The notes under the pieces: generated by a model
What the model was told of the DNA's origin: nothing
Databases searched by the model: none
Seen by the model: the letters and a program-made list of their open reading frames with translations, nothing else
Part shown: in pieces, positions 14,601 through 22,595 of the stretch
How positions within the stretch are numbered: the first letter of the stretch is position 1
How the letters are laid out: each line of letters starts with the position of its first letter
Position numbers and translations under genes: made by a program
Source of the DNA: a virus
DNA: 39,112 nucleotides
IMG/VR virus record: IMGVR_UViG_3300036835_000392
Span: 1 to 39,112 of that record
Reading direction: 5' to 3' (one strand)

Positions 14601-17600
14601 GGCACGGGCACTCCTGCTGATAGTGCCGAACTGGCACGCCTGCAGGCCGACCAGACCCAGCTCAGCGCGGCGCATGAGGCGATCTGGGACCACGCGGGCG
14701 GGGGTGGCGACGTGTACGCACGGCCTCCCGCGAGCGAAGGCGTACCCTTCCAAGGTGGACTGGACGCCGGAGCAGCGCAAGCGGCTCGAGGACTTGCACC
14801 AGAGAATGCTCCGCCGACAAGCGGCCGCAGCGAAGCGGGACCAGGCGTTTCAGGTCCGTCAGGCGCGCCAGAACCCACCGCACGCGCCGAGTCCGCCCAG
14901 CCAGAACTAGCTGGTTTCCGTCTGCCCGAGACGACTACCCCGCTGCAGGACGTTGGGCCGCAGGCCACCCGTGTCACACAGGTGCCGACAGTCGATGACC
15001 TGGCACAACGTCTCCGTAGCCGCACCGGCAAGCCTGGTGTGAGCATCGAGCCGTACTACGCCGGTGCGCTGGGCGACCAGCCCGCCTTCGGCAAGAACGT
15101 CGTCTACCGTGACGGCAATGGGCAGGTGCAGGGCGTCCTGCAGATGCTGCTCGATGAGAACGGCCAACCGGACAGCCTGTCGGTCGCCGTCAATCCCGCC
15201 CGTCAGCGGCAGGGCATTGCTACCGCGCTGTATGACGCGGCCAAAGCCGCCGGTTATGACGTCGAAAAGGCGAGCGGAGCCAGCGGGTATACCCAAGAAG
15301 GTGCCGCGTTCGCACGTGGCCGCGGGGCAAAAGCGCCAGCAACTAGGCCAGAAACGGCTGCGGCGCCCGCTACGGGCGGCGTGGGCCGACCGAGAGCGAC
15401 TGGTGGCGAGCCTGTCGAGGGCCTGCCCGGCGTGGTGCGACGCACCGTGCGCGGCGTCGAACCGGGTGCGCCGCGCAACATCAGCGAGGTCGTCAGCAAC
15501 CCGCACCTGCTCGAGGAAGCACGAGCGGGTGCGCCGTCGATGACCGACGAAGAGCTCGGCGCGCATTACGACCAGTTGGACCAGCGCTATCAAGCCAACC
15601 AGGACCGCCTGGCGGCCATCGACGAGCAGTTGCGCAACCCGAACCAGAAGCCCGAGCGCCCGCCGTGGGGTGCCGGCTGGACAAACGATCAGCTGGTTAC
15701 GCTCGCCAAGCGCCAGGGTGTGAGCGCCTACGAGCCGCTGTGGTGGGAAAAGGTCGGGCTCGAGTCGGGCTCGGGCGAGGTGCGCGAGGACGTCGGTCAG
15801 TCCGGTCTCGCGCGTGGCATGGGCCGCGCCGCTCGCGAGCCAACGCCGACCGAGCTCCGGTCCGAGCGCAACCAGCTCGCGCAGGACAACGTGCACATTC
15901 AGGCCGCCGCTGACCAGCTCGGCAACGCCCAGCCAGGACAACGCTTCGCACGCCGTGCGGAGACGACCGCGGCGTTGCCGTTCGCCGGTGGCGAGGAGGG
16001 CGCGCGGCACGGCGCGTTTGCGACCGAGCAGCCGGGTGATTCACCCGGCACGCTCGCGACCGACATCGTCACGCGCAACGGCACCAAGGACTACGGCTCG
16101 CCGCTGAACGGGCTGCGCGAGGAACCCGGCCAGGTCGTTGGCACCAGGGGCGGCGTCACAGGCCGTGGCATCAGCGATGTCGAGGCGGCTCGTGTCGGAG
16201 CACCGTCTGAGGAGACGCTGGCGCGCATGCCGAACCTGGACGCCATGCTCAAGGGCGACATGCCCGAGGTCCGGGCGCAGATCCAGAAGGCCGCCGAGGA
16301 CAACCCGGCGCTGTTCGATGCCTACCGCCAGGGGCGTATCTCGCACGAGTCGCTGGTCCAGGACCTGGCGACCAGGGTCGGCATGACGCGCGAGGAGTGG
16401 CTGAAGACGCCGGTCGGCAAGGGCTTCAACCAGGACGAGATGGTCGCGCTGCAGGCCGCGGCGATCGACGCGCAGGTGCGCTCGGAGCAGATGGCCAAGG
16501 ACATCGCAGCGCGGGGTGGCGTGGACGCGCTCTCACCCGAGCAGGTGGCCTATGGGCTGAACGAGCTCGTCGACAACTCGCGCCTGCTGAGCGTGGCTCG
16601 AGGCGGTCGGTCAACGGCTGGGCGCACGCTGAACGCGCTCAAGATTCGGCTGGACGCGACGCTGGCCCGCGGCATCACCGCCGGCAACGAGCGCATCGTC
16701 GCGCAGCGCACTGCGGCCCAGGCACGCGCGGCGACCCGTCGCGCCGCGGAGCTGCTGGACAAGACGCGCGACCTCGAGACCGAAAAGCAGGCCGTGCTGG
16801 CGCGCATGCGCGGCTACCAGAACATCCCCGAGGAGCGCCGCGCCCCGGTCGGACCAGGCACCCAGGAAGGTATGCCAGGGACGCCGCCGCCGACGACACG
16901 ACCGGCGCCCGTGTCGAAGAGCATCCTGGACCAGATCGCCGAGGCCTACGACCAGCTGGACCGCTACCAGGCGATGACGCTGCACGAGAAAGCCGACGAT
17001 TTTCTCAAGCTCAAGCAAGCACGCGACGAGGCGGCGGCCAAACGCAAAGCGGCGACGCGCGAGGCGCCGCAGGAGCTGCTGAGTGCCTTGCGCCAGGAGC
17101 TCGCCGCGGAGCGAACCAACTTTGCCAAGCGCAAAGACACCTGGGAGACGATGGCGTTCTGGGACTCGAAGGCCAACGAGAACGTCGTCGCCAAACGCAA
17201 CGCCTTCCGCGGCGGGCTGTACATCGAGCAGTACCGCAAGTCCGCCGAGCTCGCGGCCAAGGTGGCCGAGGCGAATGCCAAACGTGCATTTGACCTTGAG
17301 TCTCGGCGCCAGGAGGTGCAGACCAAAAAGGCCAGCGCGCTGCTCGAGGCGGTCGGCGGGGCCAAACCGTCCAGACAACTCCTCGACGAGTACACCAAAG
17401 CCGTCACATCCGACGACCCGTACGCGCCGGCCAAGTTCATCAAGGGGCTGCAAGATCCTGGCTGGTGGGGCAAGGCGCAAATTCTGAGGATCGCCGGGCT
17501 GCTGAGCTCCACGGTGACGCACATGGTCAACTCGGTCGGCAACCTGAGCCAGGTGCCGCTCGAGCTCGCGACGCACGGGCTGACGGTCGGGATCGACTGG

Positions 17601-19262
17601 GCGCGTGCCGCGGCGACCGGCGGGCAGCGTCAGGCGTACCTGGCCGAGCTCGGCCCGATGCTCGAGGCCTACGGACCAGGGTTCGTGTCCAAGATTCCGG
17701 AGGCGGTCAACATCCTGCGCACCGGCGTGACGCCGGTGGATGCGGCGAGTCTCGAGAAGATCCGACCTGGCTTTGCCTCTGGCTCGAACGTCGTCGACGC
17801 AGCCGTGGAGATGCCGCTGCGCGCGCTGCAGGCCGAAGACGAGCTGTTCCGCGGCGGCGGCTTCGCGATGCAGGCCAACCGTGTGGCGACCAGGTACGCC
17901 TACCGTGAAGGCTTCCGCGGCGCGCAGCTTCGCGGGCGGACCGCGAACATCGTCCAGAACCTGGAGAGCTACCCCGACCTGTATAGCGAGGCGCACAACG
18001 CCATGCTGCGGATGGTCTTCCAGGAGCACCGCGACTGGATACCGCAGCCGCGGGGCGCGGTCGCACGGGGTGCGCTGGCGCAGCCGCTGCCGTTCATCAA
18101 GACGCCGGCCAACATCACCTCGCAGGGGCTGGGACTCTCACCGTTCGGCGTCGCCGGCACCATCGAAGCGGTCAATGCGCGTCGAGCGCTCCAGACCGCG
18201 GGGCGGGCGACGGAGGCGCAGCTCGGACGCGCGACCCTGCTGGCCGAGCAGCGATTGGCGCGGACGGCGATCGGCACGGCGATCTTCGGCGCCGGCGTTG
18301 GGCTCGGTGCCGGTGCATTCTCGGGCGGCAAGAGCATGCTGACCGGTGCGTATGATCCCAACGAAGCCAGCACGTATCCGCAGGGCTGGCGCGAGTGGTC
18401 GGTGGTGACCGAGGACCCGGTGAGTGGCAACACCTACTTCGTGCCGATGCAAAACTTCGGCGCCGCGGGTGCGCCGCTGGCAATGGCGGCGATCGTGACC
18501 GACGCCGGCAAGCGGGGCAAGTCCATCCTGGACCCCGAAGAGATGGCGCGCGCGTCGACGGCGATCGGTCAGTACGTGCTGGATAACACGTTCTTGCAGG
18601 GGCTGTCGGACACGGTCAACGTGCTGCACGAGCCGAGCAGGTACGGCCAGAAGTTTCTCGAGGGACTGGCCGCCAGCTACGGGCCGTACTCGGCGATGGG
18701 GCGCCAGATTCAGCGTGCCTACGGCGTCGCCTCGCGCAACCCGCACGACGGGTTCATGGGCCTGGTCGAAGCGATGGAGGCCAACTACCCAGGCCTGTCG
18801 GGCAATGTGCCAGAGTCGCTGACGCCGCTCGGCGAGCCCCGTTCGCAGGGCATCAGTGGCGCCGCGGCGTTTGCGCTGCCGCTGCGGGCGGACATCCTGC
18901 GCGACGAGCCGACGCTGCGCGCCCTGCGCGACAACGACGTCAGGATTCCGCCGCCGGCCAAGGCGGTCAACGTCGGCAACGGCTGGTCGATCGACCTGAC
19001 GCCAGAGGAGCAGGACCAGCTGCAGCGCGCGCGGGGCGCGCAGATCATCGACCAGGTGAGCCGTGTGCAAGACTTGCCGCTGTACAAGAACGGCGACTTG
19101 AGCGTGCGCAACCAGCTGCTGTCGAGGGCGGTCAGCAACGCGTCGCAAAATAGCGACGTGCTGTTCGTGCGCTCGCTGCCTGACGCGGATGTCAAGTCTC
19201 GAGCGGTGCGGCGGGTCGTGCCGACGCCGTACACCGTGGCCGGAGAGGAGCCCGCAGCCTGA
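11640..19262 (+). CDS. Giant polyvalent internal virion protein (2540 aa)
   Basis: A multidomain protein probably carried in the head and injected with the DNA, by analogy with ejection proteins of short-tailed phages. Domains in order: Ala/Gln-rich N-terminus; FlgJ-like glucosaminidase or lysozyme fold (about 187-320, Glu215 in AASESNYGK); C39-like cysteine peptidase (about 340-500, Cys370 in ACGPAA, His450 in PGHYYFADGY); two 45-residue Ala-rich repeats; coiled coils; GNAT-like acetyltransferase fold (about 1150-1230, RQRQGIATALY); a long helical region (about 1620-1930); and a hydrophobic C-terminal part with helices near 1948-1995 and 2206-2228. The segment at 14740-14910 looks coding in another frame, so a two-gene origin or a frameshift is possible. 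Confidence 0.85.
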   Translation: MPGTILLDDLRDSVGNQLGDYVNGLTSTAQAAVAPVGSVFSTPPAAPDANAILQELQQHAQAALEASQQQAQPALQVLGGAQQAAGGAVAQLGQARDQVTQQLQQHVADVTGVGQQLQDHVNTVLGSTAPQAPAGVQSLAKPTPPPVLGTTDQNAPTLGGVSPPPTTEQAPAGGLGPIDASSPSAFARSFAPYAQYAAQKLGIDPTWVAAMAASESNYGKAGGNELFGIKALPGQPGTSMQTHEGEYGGTSMAQTFASYDTPLDAVNAFVDLLKNHYQGAVGAQDLPTFIHGLKQGGYFTAAEPEYLGIVKGITDRIGGDVQAGLQAVGAAPKPPAQVTTAQARASDLGYTDISQFGDKQLSADEAYAACGPAAAVRFAERFGRNPTLREATDLAKQVGWTASGGMAGITSEQKLLANMGVDTHIVAPDWDAIAKEASTGNPVTISTPGHYYFADGYNPQSGAFHVGRSGLDLKGGSEWMTPAQMENLMGKAQGALFADNPNVPAKGATGAALGGTAAGAPAAPITIGGPAPAKAPLYVHGPMQDAEGNDIAGATPIQSAADVVGETVGGAFSGLGTAAQQALAAAQDINRIQPGTEALKAAAPVLGGASAAVNQVAQDVQTAAQGALGAAQDINRLTPGATAVNAAAPVLGGVASDIGAGVQQTAQDLGGSGAANALLRQGRTPAEQTAFEQQQQQELGKIVQQGQQPAPPLDVGDVAHNVWNLVVNSSPGLPGVSLQDYQHASTVKNDWIAQNNPIKDVPVAGELTTQIAQQLTDPYSMVVFGLTGGVGKVPGEVAGERALAATADRLGPAGAKFVGAVADKLTSGAITGAVQNALYAAEQPDATPEQVFTALWQGAGFGAVLEPGLAASTALGRRIGQTIIDQAPRLVDAGLRAVERVSPAEDVFATTRRAGESADDYLARLATEESAGATARTGNPYDLPRSAPEPNAAPLSSEDVLSHLEQLDQQHSQNQARIADLQNQLAAGTGTPADSAELARLQADQTQLSAAHEAIWDHAGGGGDVYARPPASEGVPFQGGLDAGAAQAARGLAPENAPPTSGRSEAGPGVSGPSGAPEPTARAESAQPELAGFRLPETTTPLQDVGPQATRVTQVPTVDDLAQRLRSRTGKPGVSIEPYYAGALGDQPAFGKNVVYRDGNGQVQGVLQMLLDENGQPDSLSVAVNPARQRQGIATALYDAAKAAGYDVEKASGASGYTQEGAAFARGRGAKAPATRPETAAAPATGGVGRPRATGGEPVEGLPGVVRRTVRGVEPGAPRNISEVVSNPHLLEEARAGAPSMTDEELGAHYDQLDQRYQANQDRLAAIDEQLRNPNQKPERPPWGAGWTNDQLVTLAKRQGVSAYEPLWWEKVGLESGSGEVREDVGQSGLARGMGRAAREPTPTELRSERNQLAQDNVHIQAAADQLGNAQPGQRFARRAETTAALPFAGGEEGARHGAFATEQPGDSPGTLATDIVTRNGTKDYGSPLNGLREEPGQVVGTRGGVTGRGISDVEAARVGAPSEETLARMPNLDAMLKGDMPEVRAQIQKAAEDNPALFDAYRQGRISHESLVQDLATRVGMTREEWLKTPVGKGFNQDEMVALQAAAIDAQVRSEQMAKDIAARGGVDALSPEQVAYGLNELVDNSRLLSVARGGRSTAGRTLNALKIRLDATLARGITAGNERIVAQRTAAQARAATRRAAELLDKTRDLETEKQAVLARMRGYQNIPEERRAPVGPGTQEGMPGTPPPTTRPAPVSKSILDQIAEAYDQLDRYQAMTLHEKADDFLKLKQARDEAAAKRKAATREAPQELLSALRQELAAERTNFAKRKDTWETMAFWDSKANENVVAKRNAFRGGLYIEQYRKSAELAAKVAEANAKRAFDLESRRQEVQTKKASALLEAVGGAKPSRQLLDEYTKAVTSDDPYAPAKFIKGLQDPGWWGKAQILRIAGLLSSTVTHMVNSVGNLSQVPLELATHGLTVGIDWARAAATGGQRQAYLAELGPMLEAYGPGFVSKIPEAVNILRTGVTPVDAASLEKIRPGFASGSNVVDAAVEMPLRALQAEDELFRGGGFAMQANRVATRYAYREGFRGAQLRGRTANIVQNLESYPDLYSEAHNAMLRMVFQEHRDWIPQPRGAVARGALAQPLPFIKTPANITSQGLGLSPFGVAGTIEAVNARRALQTAGRATEAQLGRATLLAEQRLARTAIGTAIFGAGVGLGAGAFSGGKSMLTGAYDPNEASTYPQGWREWSVVTEDPVSGNTYFVPMQNFGAAGAPLAMAAIVTDAGKRGKSILDPEEMARASTAIGQYVLDNTFLQGLSDTVNVLHEPSRYGQKFLEGLAASYGPYSAMGRQIQRAYGVASRNPHDGFMGLVEAMEANYPGLSGNVPESLTPLGEPRSQGISGAAAFALPLRADILRDEPTLRALRDNDVRIPPPAKAVNVGNGWSIDLTPEEQDQLQRARGAQIIDQVSRVQDLPLYKNGDLSVRNQLLSRAVSNASQNSDVLFVRSLPDADVKSRAVRRVVPTPYTVAGEEPAA
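13350..13619 (+). repeat. In-frame tandem duplication (135-bp period)
   Basis: Two consecutive copies encode AAQDINR(I/L)-P(G)T-A-AAAPVLGG. The word GCGCAGGACATCAA starts at 13395 and again at 13530, giving a period of 135 bases or 45 residues. The copies differ at many third positions, so the duplication is not recent. Confidence 0.7.
14740..14910 (+). other. Alternative-frame coding signature inside the giant gene
   Basis: In the +1 frame relative to the giant gene this stretch reads AYPSKVDWTPEQRKRLEDL and continues as a charged helix (HQRMLRRQAAAAKRDQAF) to a TAG at 14908-14910. Its codons nearly all end in G or C, as real genes here do. The giant-gene frame over the same bases is an Ala/Gly/Pro linker with mixed third positions. 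It may be a former gene end now overprinted, a programmed frameshift product, or a sequencing frameshift. Confidence 0.45.
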
Positions 19263-21238
19263 TGCCCTACAACAGCAAGCAAGACGCCGTCAGCGCGCTT
19301 CTGCCTGGCTACCGCGTCGTCGGCGAGGCGCCGTACACCGTCAAAGTCGCTAACCCGAAGGCGGGGCTGGCCGGCGAGCCGGCGCAGATCGACCAGCAAG
19401 CCGGCGTCACGCTGTCGGTCCAGGGCCCGGACGGCACGCCCGACACCATCGTCGTCAAAGAGGTCGGCAACAACCCCAACACGAAGGGCGGCGTCGGCTA
19501 CGACGTCATCACCGGCCCGAGCAAAGCGCCGGTGAAGACGGCGACGCCTGCGGCAGGGCTCGAGCGGTTAGACGCCAAAGGGCAGGCGATCCCCGCGGGT
19601 GACACGACCACGCCGACGGTCTACCTGCGCGACCCGAAGGCGCCGGCTGGCACGCAGCCGTTCAAGGTCGAAGGCGACCTCAAGACCGACCCGTCGACCT
19701 GGACGCCGATCACCGACCCGAACGACAAGAGCGACAACCCGCGCGTCATCGGTCTGTGGGACCCGACCAACAACAAGGTCGGCGCGAGCGTCTCGGCGCC
19801 GGCGGGCGCCAAGGCATCCGATCCGAGCAAGTGGCAACCGATCTACCGCACGCCCGGGGATAGCAGCAGCGGCATCGTCGGTCAGTGGGACCCGACCAAC
19901 AACGAGCTGCACGCCGTGTCCGCGGCGCCCGACGGGACGCAGATCGTCACCACGCCGACGGCGATCTACGTCGTCGACAAGGACACCGGTAAGAGCACCA
20001 AGGTCCAGGACGTCACGCCCGGCGACGTCAACAAGCAAGCGGTCACCGTCGGCGGCAAGGTCTACACGTTCGACCCCAAGGACGGCTCGTTCACGCTGCC
20101 GACCAACGTCCAGACCGCGGCGACGGTCGGCAACAGCACCACGCTCAAAGACCTGATCTGGTACGACGACCAGGGCAACGAGGTCGGCCGCCAGCCCAAC
20201 CCGAACTACGGCAAGGCGCCGGTCACGGCCCCCACGCCGAACACGGTTGCGCCGTACATCCAGGTCCCCGATCCGCAAAACCCGTCGCAACTGATCTGGA
20301 TCGAGAACAAGGGCCAGGTCACCGCGAGCGACGCGCTGAAGCAGCTCGCCAGCCACCTGAGCGGGCAGGTCGTCGACGGCAAGATCTCGGTCGACGAGGC
20401 CAAGGCGCTGATCGACGCGTCGAACGCCAAGATGACCGCGGATACCGCGCAGCAGACCAACGTCACGACGGCCGCGGGCGACATCCTGTCCAACACGCGC
20501 GGCAATGCGCAGACCGCTGGGGCCATGCTGCAGCAGCGCGTCCAGGCGGCCACCGGCACGCTGCAGAGCATCCTCGGCAACGCGCTCTCCAACAAGAACA
20601 TCACCAGCGTGCCGAGCGACGTCGGCGCCAACCTGGTCGGCGGGTTGCAGGGCTGGACCGCCGACCTGATGGGCGGTCAGAACACGCTGGACTCGGCGGC
20701 GCGCATGGTGCAGATGGCCGACCCGAGCTCGAACCTGGCCGACCCGACGACGCAGGCCGCGATCGCCACGCTGCACCAGATGCTGGACAAGTACCAGGAC
20801 GTGACGGGTCAGGCGCACCCGATCGTGCAGGCGACACAGGCGGCCGGCGCCAGTCAGCAGGCCGGCGGCATGGCGGCGCCGCAGACGCTGAACGCTGGCA
20901 CAAACCTGGCACGCATGAACGTGCCGAGCGGTCCTAACGCGCAGGGCTTCAATCCGCAGGGCTCGACCGCGGCCCTCAACGCGCAAGGGTTCCAGGACAC
21001 GCCCGAAGGTCGCGCAGCCGCGATCGCCGCGGGCCAGGGCAACCTGCTGCAGACGCCGCAGCCGGTCGCGGCGCCAGTGACGCACGCTCCATCGACGTAT
21101 GGCATCTTCAGCGGTGCGATGCCGTCGCTGGCCACCCCGTCCGTGCAGGCCACGCCGGCGGTGGCCGGTTTTCAGGCTCCGGTGTATCCGTGGCTGGCAT
21201 CGCCGCAGCCAGCGTTCATGGCTCCGGTGACAGGCTAA
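19262..21238 (+). CDS. Hypothetical internal virion protein (658 aa)
   Basis: Overlaps the giant gene by one base (TGATG) and is probably co-translated. The N-terminal half is beta-rich and holds two tandem 44-residue units, each with a D-P-S-x-W-x-P-I start and the motif WDPTNN. The second half is helical and Ala/Gln/Asn-rich with long heptad-like stretches (QTAGAMLQQRVQAATGTLQ). No enzyme motif is visible. Position between two ejection-type proteins and before scaffold and capsid suggests an internal or neck protein. Confidence 0.72.
   Translation: MPYNSKQDAVSALLPGYRVVGEAPYTVKVANPKAGLAGEPAQIDQQAGVTLSVQGPDGTPDTIVVKEVGNNPNTKGGVGYDVITGPSKAPVKTATPAAGLERLDAKGQAIPAGDTTTPTVYLRDPKAPAGTQPFKVEGDLKTDPSTWTPITDPNDKSDNPRVIGLWDPTNNKVGASVSAPAGAKASDPSKWQPIYRTPGDSSSGIVGQWDPTNNELHAVSAAPDGTQIVTTPTAIYVVDKDTGKSTKVQDVTPGDVNKQAVTVGGKVYTFDPKDGSFTLPTNVQTAATVGNSTTLKDLIWYDDQGNEVGRQPNPNYGKAPVTAPTPNTVAPYIQVPDPQNPSQLIWIENKGQVTASDALKQLASHLSGQVVDGKISVDEAKALIDASNAKMTADTAQQTNVTTAAGDILSNTRGNAQTAGAMLQQRVQAATGTLQSILGNALSNKNITSVPSDVGANLVGGLQGWTADLMGGQNTLDSAARMVQMADPSSNLADPTTQAAIATLHQMLDKYQDVTGQAHPIVQATQAAGASQQAGGMAAPQTLNAGTNLARMNVPSGPNAQGFNPQGSTAALNAQGFQDTPEGRAAAIAAGQGNLLQTPQPVAAPVTHAPSTYGIFSGAMPSLATPSVQATPAVAGFQAPVYPWLASPQPAFMAPVTG
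19688..19951 (+). repeat. In-frame tandem repeat (132-bp period, WDPTNN units)
   Basis: Two adjacent units begin at 19688 (GACCCGTCGACCTGG) and 19820 (GATCCGAGCAAGTGG). They encode GLWDPTNN and GQWDPTNN respectively, followed by similar SAPAG/SAAPDG ends. The repeat is degenerate at the base level. Confidence 0.65.
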
Positions 21239-22452
21239 TGGCTGCTGCAACGACACAGGCCGAACGTCAGGCACAGGTCCTGGCCGCCGGCTACAACGGG
21301 CCGCTGACCGACGCCGCCATCAACCAGGCGTACGCCAACGCCGCGTCGCCGGCGGACCTGGCCGCCAGCGGACTCACGGGGTATACGCCGCAGACCGGCT
21401 CCGTATCGCCCACCGTGTCTTCACCTGCGGCGACCAACACGACCGCGAGCGGTGCGCAGCTCGCCGCGGGCATCCAGGGGCTGCTCGGCGCGGCGGCCAG
21501 CGGCAACAAGGACGCCATCAACGAAGCCATCCGCGAGTTCAACTCGACGTTTGGGTTGGACCAGCAGAAGTTTCAGGACTCGATCCGCCAGTTCAACGAG
21601 AACCTGGCGATCACCCAGGCGGGTCTGACGGGCACCTATCAGGGCCAGCAAACGCAGCAAGCGCAGCTGCAGGCCTACAACGAAGCGGTCGGCGCCGCGG
21701 GTCTGACGGGCTACTACGTGGCGCCAGGCACGAGCGGGGCCGCGGGTGGTGCGCTGGCGCCCGGCAACCTGTCCTGGAACCAGGTGTCGCAGCAGCTGCA
21801 GCCGCTGGCTGGCGCGGCCTACAACGACGCCGCGGCGAAGGCGGCGTACCAGCAGGCGCTCGGGCTCAATCCGGCGGCCTTCAACGGCGGCCAAGCGGCG
21901 CCCCTGTCGCAGGCGCAGCTCAACGCGATCGCGGCCGCCGGCGGCGCGCCGGCGGGCGCGGTCCAGGCGCAGCCGGGCGTCATGACCACGGCCTACCAGA
22001 ATCAGCTGTACACCCAGCAGATGGGCGCCATCAACGCGGCCGCGGCGCTGCAGGCGAACCCGTTCCGCCAGGCGCAGGTCATCGGCCAGGCCGGTCGCGT
22101 GCTGCAGGGCCTCCCGACCGCGGGCTTTGGCGCGCCGAACACGGTCGCCGGGGTGGGCACCGCGGGCGGCAATACGCAGGGCGGGATGGGCTACCTGCAG
22201 CAGCTGATCGACGACATCAAAGACCCGACGGCCAATCAGACGACCGCGCAGTCCTGGCTGGATAACACGCCGACACCCAACAAACTCGATTCGGTGTCGT
22301 TCATGAACAGCTCCCCGACGACTCAGAATTTGATCCTGCAGGCACAACAAGAAAAGTACGGGCTCGATCCGACAGACTCGCTGGCGCAGATCAAGAACAC
22401 GCTGCCGCAGTTTTCGGCGCCGAACACGGTCGGCACGGTGCGCAGAGGCTAG
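21238..22452 (+). CDS. Hypothetical internal virion protein (404 aa)
   Basis: ATG overlaps the previous stop (TAATG). The protein is rich in Ala, Gln, Gly and Asn, with helical stretches (AIREFNSTFGLDQQKFQDSI) and repeated GLTG(Y/T)Y motifs. The composition is like that of internal virion or ejection proteins of short-tailed phages. There is no enzyme motif. The final 25 residues (YGLDPTDSLAQIKNTLPQF) may form a capsid-targeting tail, which is a guess. Confidence 0.68.
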   Translation: MAAATTQAERQAQVLAAGYNGPLTDAAINQAYANAASPADLAASGLTGYTPQTGSVSPTVSSPAATNTTASGAQLAAGIQGLLGAAASGNKDAINEAIREFNSTFGLDQQKFQDSIRQFNENLAITQAGLTGTYQGQQTQQAQLQAYNEAVGAAGLTGYYVAPGTSGAAGGALAPGNLSWNQVSQQLQPLAGAAYNDAAAKAAYQQALGLNPAAFNGGQAAPLSQAQLNAIAAAGGAPAGAVQAQPGVMTTAYQNQLYTQQMGAINAAAALQANPFRQAQVIGQAGRVLQGLPTAGFGAPNTVAGVGTAGGNTQGGMGYLQQLIDDIKDPTANQTTAQSWLDNTPTPNKLDSVSFMNSSPTTQNLILQAQQEKYGLDPTDSLAQIKNTLPQFSAPNTVGTVRRG

Positions 22453-22454
22453 AT

Positions 22455-22595
22455 ATGCCACTCAAGAAAAGCTCGAGTAAAGCGGCCTTCAAAAGCAACA
22501 TCCGCGAGATGGTGAAGGCCGGACATCCCGTCAAGCAGGCGGTCGCGGCGGCCTACGCGACCCAGCGCAAGGCAGCGTCGAAGGGGAAGAAGTAA
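22455..22595 (+). CDS. Small basic conserved phage protein (46 aa)
   Basis: MPLKKSSSKAAFKSNIREMV followed by KAGHPVKQAVAAAY and a Lys-rich end matches the short basic phage protein family I associate with DUF6496. Such proteins recur near head genes of many phages and have no established role. The stop overlaps the scaffold ATG (TAATG). Confidence 0.75.
   Translation: MPLKKSSSKAAFKSNIREMVKAGHPVKQAVAAAYATQRKAASKGKK

Noticed and set aside
16611-18029. Long minus-strand open frame (472 codons) inside the giant gene
   Set aside because: High-GC genes with G/C third positions leave the antisense frame open. The translation is Arg/Leu/His-rich with no recognisable domain, while the plus frame is coherent and has normal codon use.
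19568-21274. Minus-strand open frame of 568 codons opposite the 658-residue gene
   Set aside because: Arg-rich antisense product with no motif; same GC-driven effect, and it conflicts with an operon member tightly coupled to both neighbours.
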